64,000 nt of DNA. Origin: Capsicum annuum (taxonomy: Eukaryota; Streptophyta; Magnoliopsida; Solanales; Solanaceae). The stretch is from positions 92,849,300 to 92,913,299 of the forward strand of contig NC_061120.1 of the NCBI RefSeq assembly GCF_002878395.1. Reading direction: 5' to 3'. The translations under genes and the position numbers were made by a program. Every line of letters starts with the position of its first letter. Within the stretch, counting starts at the first letter, position 1. The notes beneath the pieces were generated by a model. The model ran no database searches. It saw only the letters and a list, made by a program, of their open reading frames with translations, and was not told the DNA's origin. Positions 57,601 to 64,000 of this stretch are shown piece after piece.

Positions 57601-57991
57601 CTTATACTACACTTCTGTAGCCTGCAAATCATAGTACGAGTTCTCGCCATTGATGTGTGCATCATGAGGATGATCTCCTGACGTTAGGACTATTCTTACT
57701 CCCCATCTCATTGATTATAGTTATATCTATTATTTTTTTCGGGGATAGTTTTTACATGTATATTTATTCTTTATTTCCTTTGTACTTTGATTATATTTGA
57801 AGCACTTTTACTTAGTTTACTAGGTCTTGGGGTTGTATTCTATATCAGTCTTTTATTCATATTCTTTTCTACTATTTTCTCTATTTCTTTTGATAGTCTA
57901 TTTCTACCTGTTTTAGACTGCAGATTGGCTTACCTATTGTGGGTTCTAGTAGGTGCCACCATGACTTGAGAAATTGGGTCATGACAGCCTT
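54660..57991 (+). repeat. solo LTR, 3.3 kb, with 5-bp target duplications
   Basis: The LTR runs from TGTAATGACCCTCTAAGTTA (54665) to AAATTGGGTCATGACA (57986). GCCTT stands on both sides (54660-54664 and 57987-57991). No internal retroelement sequence. A TATA box lies at about 55435 (TATATAACCCC). The ORFs 56750-57076, 57250-57444 and 57787-57969 inside it are short hydrophobic frames of LTR sequence and not credible genes. It arose by LTR-LTR recombination of a gypsy-type element. Confidence 0.94.
55435..55442 (+). promoter_or_regulatory. TATA box of the solo LTR
   Basis: TATATAAC about 770 bp into the LTR, followed by a C/T-rich stretch (CCCCTCTTCTCC) typical of a transcription start area. 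Confidence 0.5.
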
Positions 57992-59860
57992 AGGTCGTCT
58001 TTCCCTTGTATGCTCGAGAGTGAACTCGTCCTATTAGTTTTGGGGTTCATGATTGAGTTCTCATGGAATTACTTGGTCAAATTTAGGAGTTTGTTCCCCT
58101 AGGCTAGGAATTATAGAGAAACTTGCCTTTGTTTGGATAAATGGGAACCGGTTTTCTAAATTCTTTTTTATTTATATCTTTGCATATTTCAGACCATGTT
58201 GGACTATTACATGAATGTTAGAATATTTTATCCTGATCTTATTCCTTATTCCTAAAGTCCCTACTAATACCTCTTTAAAACTTTGCTAGCAAAAATCCTC
58301 ATGGAGAAAAAAGTGTGGTTAAAGGAAAAAAGAATGTAGCTTGTCCTTCCTATTCCTTTTTCTTTGTTCCCTAGTATATCGGCTTAATTTCAATAGTGAA
58401 CCTAAAAGGACGTCTCTTCATAGGTCACAGGTGTTTGGTCCTGGCTCTACCAAGGGGTTGTTCTATCTTACGATAGAGTCATTCTCGAGAACTTGCTAGG
58501 TTGTGCAAAAAACTAGAAGTTACAAATAGTTCAAAAAAATTTAAAAATGTACCTATTATTTTGCATGAGGAAGCTTAGTTTATCGTCTTTCGAGGAGCAC
58601 CCCAGTTGACCTATTTTTTGTACCCTTAAGTGTGTTTTTGTAGTTGAATTTGGGTGATACTCAGGAACTCCCTCAAGTGTCCATCCTTGAGAAACTCTAC
58701 GACTACTTTTTTAAGGTATCAATAAACCCTAGTGTCATGACCATGCGACTCGCATAACTCGCACCATGCGTTCCTATTTCTTAGATCAAGGCTGGAGCAA
58801 ATTATTATAAGAGCTTGGTCCCTATGATGTCCTAAATAATTAATACCAGTTCCTCCAGGCTGATAGAGAAGCAATATTATAAACATGGGGGGACAACATC
58901 GATTGAATATACTATGGGTTTAGAACTTTCTAAGCTTGTAAATTCCTCCATTATAAAACCCCATTCATGGTGCAAGTAGAATTCAGGGAGTGAGGGCCAT
59001 CATGTCAACTTAAGTCAGTTCTTGAATCTACCGCATATGGCACATACCTACCATGGGATGAGGTCTTAAAACCACACAACATGAGGCATTTTGAGTCAAT
59101 CTGTCTAGTGAGTGCCAAAGATTTTTGTCAACCTTCATTTATTCTACGATTGAGGGTGGTTGCATACAACCCTCTTGTAGTCGCCCTCAATCAAATTTTG
59201 GATTCGTACTGACTGTGGACATTTTCCTACGTTGTTCTTCAAACTCCATCAAACTTTCTTTCAGTTTAGATGAGGCGATTGTTCTTTTGAGACTAGTGCC
59301 CTTGTAAAATCTTTAACATCCTACTCATCCGACATCATTGACAACTATATTTACTTCTAGAATCTTACAATGAATTATTGTAGGAGTTTTGTGTTTCCCT
59401 TCTCTATCTTAAAGATATCCCCTCTTAGGGTTGAACTTTCATGGCCCCAACATGATCCTTAAGAAAACTATTTGCGAACATGTTAAAGTAGAATAGAGTT
59501 TTTGGATAAAAAAGAATACTAGACCAGAGCTCGATTTGATAGGATTTTTGAACTTCTTGACCAACACTGACTCAGCCTAGTCCATTATCAAATATTTTTC
59601 ATTTACAACCATCATGAAGAACAATAGGAATTATTGAGGGTCAAAAGTTCCATCGCACTTGGTGATGTTCAATATTGTAAACCTTTCTGAAATAGCTTCG
59701 ATCACCTTGCACAAGGGTTTGGTGCACCCAACATTTCAGAACTACATGCCATCGTAGGTTTAATTATACCATATCAGATCATCTCAACCTTTATACCTTG
59801 ATAAGTTATATTGGGCCTTTTTTATGGGAATTATACATCGAACTCCATGTTTTTTTCACA
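57992..59860. other. unassigned sequence right of the solo LTR
   Basis: Continuation of 53481-54664. Possibly the decayed internal region of a retroelement, because an LTR-type end follows at 60627, but no conserved gag or pol motif could be read with confidence. Confidence 0.4.
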
Positions 59861-59869
59861 TGATTATAT

Positions 59870-60627
59870 GTCGGTTAATAGTATCTCCTAGCGACCCTCA
59901 GTTAAGTCTAGCTCATAGTATTTTAGTTATCTCAGAATATTCATGCATTTAGTATTTGTGTTTATCTAGATGGGTCCTTGTATCATAATATACATCAACA
60001 TTACTTTTGATTTAAATACATTATCATCAGCATGCCTGGTTATAAATCACTTTATAGTTTTAGAATATCATGATATCCTACATTCATGCTTATCATTCAG
60101 AGAATCATTACATATTGCCCTCCTTATTAGTTTTATGTTTAGTTATTCATAGCGCATATCTCACATACTCAGCACATCCATAAGTACTGATTGCATACCT
60201 CTTCTGTCTATATTTTTTATGTAATGTAGATTCAGATGCTTACTATCAAGATCATAGTCGGGCAGATCACTTCATATTCGAGGACTCAAGTCAGTTTGTA
60301 GTTCTAGTATTTTAGTTATATTTATGTGTATTCATTAGGGATAGTTGGGGTCTTGTCACGGTACCTACTGTCAGTATTAGTAGAGGCTTCATAGATAGTC
60401 ATCCAGAGTTATTGTATGTAGTTTCAATTTTTTTCTTCCAGATTATAGTGCTGTAAACTTTTACCAATGATGTATTGAACCAGTTTATTTCACGATTATG
60501 TTTCCGCTCAGTCGGCTTAGTTATTCTAGATGTTTTAATGGATTACACCAGTACCATGGGTTAACTTGGAATTACATGGGTTTCTAAGCATCGCGTTATG
60601 ATTAGGCGGTACTCTCAGGTCATGACA
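59870..60627 (+). repeat. 3' part of a gypsy-type LTR
   Basis: Contains CATACTCAGCACATCCATAAG and TACTGATTGCAT at about 60163 and ends GTACTCTCAGGTCATGACA at 60627, the usual end of plant gypsy LTRs. The left end is not visible. Confidence 0.55.
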
Positions 60628-61098
60628 AATCAATAGGCATCAAAGATCGACTAAGATTTAGTGAATACTATAATGAAAAAAGAATGCTAAACTAACTCTG
60701 TACGGAGAAAATTTCCAGCAGTTCAATGTCAATAATCACTAAAATTACCATGATACATAACAATAGTAATGAATAATACAATGTAATGGTATGTAATAAA
60801 ATGCTTTGACCAATGCTTACTGATATGCACCTACTCCAATTGTGTGTTGCAAGGTGGGATCCATGAGAAATCCACAATATCATATATCATGCCTAGACTA
60901 AAACTAAGACTTTCACACATCTCTATCAAATATTAAACCCCGTCGCCCACCCACAACTAATCTTAACTATTGGATGTCTCTGTTATGTATGCCAAAAGAT
61001 GATAAAGGTAATAGACAAAAGCTAGATTCCCTGATCTCATTGATAAATTCCATCAGAAGACCGCCTTTCTTTTTTCAAACGAACTCTTTTGCGGAGAG
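60628..61098. other. intergenic DNA
   Basis: No gene or clear repeat boundary recognised. Confidence 0.5.
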
Positions 61099-61899
61099 TG
61101 ATAACGCTCAAACTACACTCTTGAACGAGTGTAAGTGATCGTTTTCAATATAAAACCCAACTAGGCTGGGGTCGAATCCCACAGGGAATAGGATGTGAAC
61201 TCAAGTTGTTTACGAAATAATTTACTGGTAGTTTACTGTTTCCTGATATGGGATTTTAAATTTCTCAGACAATTGTTAGTCACTTTGAGATTAATGTTTG
61301 TAATCAATATTTTATGAAATAACTGGGATTATGTTCACTAGGGTTTATGGTATATGACAGATGCTACAAATAACTTAAGGTTCTCATGGTGGTTAGGATG
61401 ACAAGCTATCTTTATCGATAGTATGCTCGAATGTTTTTCGATCTACTCAAGCATCTAATTTCCTAATCCTCTCGGACTTAGGGAATCGCAACTCACTGCC
61501 TAGATTTTACCTCACGTTAATCAACCTTGTTACACGCTGAATATTAAACAGAGCTCTTTTGAGTCCCTGTCGATAATTCACTTCCTACTGTTTATGATTT
61601 CATTCTCAAGCAAACCAAAGTAGGTATGCCTATTGTTTGCAACCAACAGACATAAGTTAGAATATCAGAATTACCAAGAAATCCTAACACATATTAAACC
61701 TTGAGTAATTAATCAACACCTTATCATGACCTAACCCTAGATTCCATAACCCAGGTTAATAGTGTTTAGCTACTCATGATGCAAGAAATAAGCACACAAG
61801 TTGAATTTATAATTGAAAGGATTGACTTACAATAATGAAGGAAATCAAAAGTATTCTTTCAATTGAATCACAAGGCAAACCACCAAAATATTTATCTTC

Positions 61900-61917
61900 T
61901 AGAGAGAGAGAGAGAAG
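61900..61917. repeat. GA microsatellite
   Basis: AGAGAGAGAGAGAGA run inside the LTR. Confidence 0.9.
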
Positions 61918-62058
61918 AAAAAGTCGTATGTTGTAGGATATGTCAATTAATTGATGCATCATAGAAAAACTCTAAAACAAGGATTTAAATAGTTAACCCT
62001 AAATAAGAAAATAAAATTAAAGTTTCAGATTTTCTTCAGAATAGATAATGGCGATTAT

Positions 62059-62286
62059 GATGGCCTATCATGATTTTGACAGCCTTTCACGGACATCGTC
62101 AACTTCTCTGCAACTTCAGCTTCTGCTGCCTAAGGTTAACGATGACAGTGATGGCCTATCAGGATCTTGACGACGTGTCATGAAGGTTATAACAAAACTT
62201 CCTGCAGCTCCTCTCTTCTGCTTAAGTTTGATGGCATTCTTGACAGCCTATCACTAGGCTGACGACATGCCATGGATGTCGTCAGC
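62059..62286. repeat. three diverged repeats of about 80-90 bp
   Basis: Copies start GATGGCCTATCATGATTTTG (62059), GATGGCCTATCAGGATCTTG (62150) and GATGGCATTCTTGACAGCC (62230). Each continues to a GACxxC(G)TCA-like segment, and the first two also share a CTTCnnCTGC tail. Confidence 0.75.
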
Positions 62287-62467
62287 CACAATTAGCTCAT
62301 CATTTGCTTCCGATTTCATACTTTTTGCTTCCTTTATTTGTGGTTCTCGTTCTTCTCTAGTTTTACTGCAAAACCAAAGTAAACTAATCAAAAACGACTA
62401 AAGTTGCTTAAGACTTTGCAATTATTTAGAGTTAATAGCTTCAAATGTGTTAGCATGGGCTCACACA

Positions 62468-62484
62468 TCAACACCCTCAACTTA
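62468..62484 (-). other. possible polypurine tract
   Basis: Minus strand TAAGTTGAGGGTGTTGA, directly before the LTR start. Confidence 0.5.
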
Positions 62485-63845
62485 AACAATTGCTTGTCCT
62501 GAAGCAACCTTAACATAACTAAGAGTATACAAAGTACAATTTGACAGCTAACTAATCATATCAGTTCAGAATACATGCACCATCTCCAAGGTCAGTCAAA
62601 GTAAGAGCAATTGTATCTATTATTGAAAACACCCATGCAACTCACAAAGATCAAGATATGGCAAAAATTTCAGCAATAACAACCCAGCACATACCCAAAT
62701 CATACTATCCGATTAAGATAGTGATTATCAACATACCTAGTGTGCCCTCATAACAAAGAAATCCCTTTTTCACTCATATCAGAATTTATACACACAGGGA
62801 TAAACACAAGACTCACTCTCAGAACGAAGTTCCAACATTGTGCATCAAATGCCATAGGCTTGCCCTTATAGTCAGTACCCAAGTCTTCAAACAGGTAAGT
62901 TAGGATCACTATAGGGCTTTTCTTAAGCTTGTAACGTAGGCTAAGGGCTGGTATGGTATTCATGGATATTTCAAAGTGACTAAGCCTCCTTGACACTACA
63001 TTAGGCCTTAGGGGTTTTAAATCTTAACATTCTTTTCTTCCCTCTTTTATTGATCATGCATGCTCAAGATGGATGCGGTCTTTTCAATTAACTGATTATT
63101 TTTTTTTTTATCATTTTTCACACAAATTTCTCTTTTCTTATTTATTTTTCACCACAACCAACTCTTTCTTCATCCTTCTCATTGTACCTCTCTTCATACA
63201 CAGATTGCATCACATACCCCTATAATAGCCACCCTTAACTTAGGTTATTTGCCTAAGTCAAGGTGCACAGTGTCCAAGGAGGACCAGGGCCAAGACAGGT
63301 TCATTGTGATACAAACGAGAAGGTGAAAGGTGCACAAGAAAAAAATAGGCTATTCAGGCTCAAAGGGGGAGCAAGGGATATCATTTACATTGAGAGGGTC
63401 ATTTAGGCTACTATGGGCTAACATGCAAAAATGGTCTATGATCCTTTCCTAACGCCTATTCGATGACCATGATATGACTAACCAGGAAAGTTCTAGATTC
63501 AAAGCACAGCAGGAACTGAGCAAGACCTTACACACATATGGCACACAAGTATCTTACATATCACTACTTATCCGGTTCATGCATTTGTTTGACACAGGTC
63601 ATTCATTTGTCATACTAATGCCATAAAAAGATACACAGTGGTCACAATGGATGTAATTAACATAGTATACAATAGATCAGACCACTGAAGAAGTACTCAT
63701 AAATCACAAAATAAGCCAACCACCTCAAGTACTTGTACTACTCCTAATTATCTACAGATTATGTTACAACAATAATTTACCCTACACCCTCAACTTAATA
63801 ATAAAAAATAAAATGCACTAAGGGTTAGGGTATACCTGAAGATAG
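62485..63845 (-). other. 3' non-coding region of the minus-strand retroelement
   Basis: Between a coding end at 63846 and the LTR. The frame 62748-62996 (minus) has no recognisable motif. Nothing else was identified. Confidence 0.4.
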
Positions 63846-63953
63846 TCAAGCACGTGGATCCTGGGTCTTTGACCCTGCTACTGTATCATCTGCTGTCTTC
63901 TCCCCATCAAGAGCATCTGGCCTGGTGGTGGTCGAAGCCTGGCTAGATGAAGC
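63846..63953 (-). pseudogene. C-terminal coding segment of a minus-strand retroelement
   Basis: Open for 35 residues up to the point where a new LTR begins: ASSSQASTTTRPDALDGEKT then ADDTVAGSKTQDPRA and a stop. The Ser/Thr/Asp-rich composition fits a disordered polyprotein tail. It cannot be followed further because the sequence is interrupted at 63955. Identity as a retroelement protein is inferred from its position opposite the polypurine tract and LTR. Confidence 0.35.
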
Positions 63954-63954
63954 A

Positions 63955-64000
63955 TGTAACACCCCGTACTTAATTACGTGCATTAGTCATTGTTATATGT
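63955..64000 (+). repeat. start of a gypsy-type LTR, cut by the window end
   Basis: TGTAACACCCCGTACTTAAT is a typical plant gypsy LTR start. It appears to interrupt the minus-strand coding segment next to it. Confidence 0.65.

Larger units (their letters stand above)
61099..62467 (-). repeat. LTR of a minus-strand retroelement (probable 3' LTR)
   Basis: On the minus strand it begins TGTGTGAGCCCATGC at 62467, right after a purine-rich TAAGTTGAGGGTGTT. It ends at a TG/CA boundary near 61099 (plus strand TGATAACGCTCAAACTACAC). It contains GGGGTCGAATCCCACAGGGA at about 61168, a phrase common in LTRs of Solanaceae gypsy elements of the non-chromovirus type. No second LTR is in the window and no target duplication could be seen, so both ends are provisional. 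Confidence 0.6.

Noticed and set aside
56750..57969. Hydrophobic ORFs that resemble membrane proteins
   Set aside because: They lie inside the solo LTR with perfect target duplications; T-rich LTR sequence gives hydrophobic translations by composition.

Overview
This window comes from a plant nuclear genome. The repeat families suggest a Solanaceae genome with a large retroelement load, such as pepper, potato/tomato relatives or tobacco. That assignment is inference from familiar LTR and retroelement types; no marker gene fixes the species. I find no intact host protein-coding gene, rRNA or tRNA. Almost everything that can be identified is transposable-element DNA in different stages of decay, with AT-rich intergenic DNA between. 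There is one 100-N assembly gap (19302-19401).

Layout. 1-9653: a nearly complete minus-strand Ty3/gypsy chromovirus with two LTRs, primer-binding site, polypurine tract and gag-PR-RT-RNaseH-INT-chromodomain remnants; its left LTR runs off the window. 9654-11187: an old LTR fragment related to the solo LTR further on. 12164-15974: a non-autonomous CACTA DNA transposon with a CTT target duplication and many subterminal GGGGGTT/AACCCCC repeats. It carries what looks like a captured first coding exon of a ubiquitin-conjugating enzyme gene. 17624-20126: a solo LTR with a perfect ATTTT duplication. 21469-22086: a hAT-like MITE. 24599-30990: a minus-strand Ty1/copia element with both LTRs, damaged at the protease, RT and RNase H active sites and sprinkled with the palindrome GGGACCNGGTCCC. 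31-42 kb: intergenic DNA with several MITEs (one a long hairpin), LTR fragments and two doubtful ORFs. 42-44 kb: decayed sequence, probably retroelement-derived.

44.4-46.7 kb is the 5' part of a plus-strand copia element (LTR end, primer-binding site, gag). It is followed directly by a 5'-truncated plus-strand Ty3/gypsy chromovirus (about 46.96-53.48 kb) that lacks RNase H but keeps its 3' LTR. 54665-57986 is a second clean solo LTR (GCCTT duplication). The right end holds an LTR tail ending at 60627, then a minus-strand element (LTR 61099-62467, polypurine tract, open C-terminal coding segment near 63.9 kb). That element is cut at 63955 by the start of another LTR (TGTAACACCCCG).

The LTR retroelements here are not functional: every pol or gag region examined has stops, frameshifts, deletions or lost catalytic residues. 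They do not act together as a pathway. The window is best read as layered insertions plus LTR-LTR recombination (solo LTRs). The features most worth a second look are the gene-fragment-carrying CACTA element, the palindrome array in the copia element and the long-hairpin MITE.
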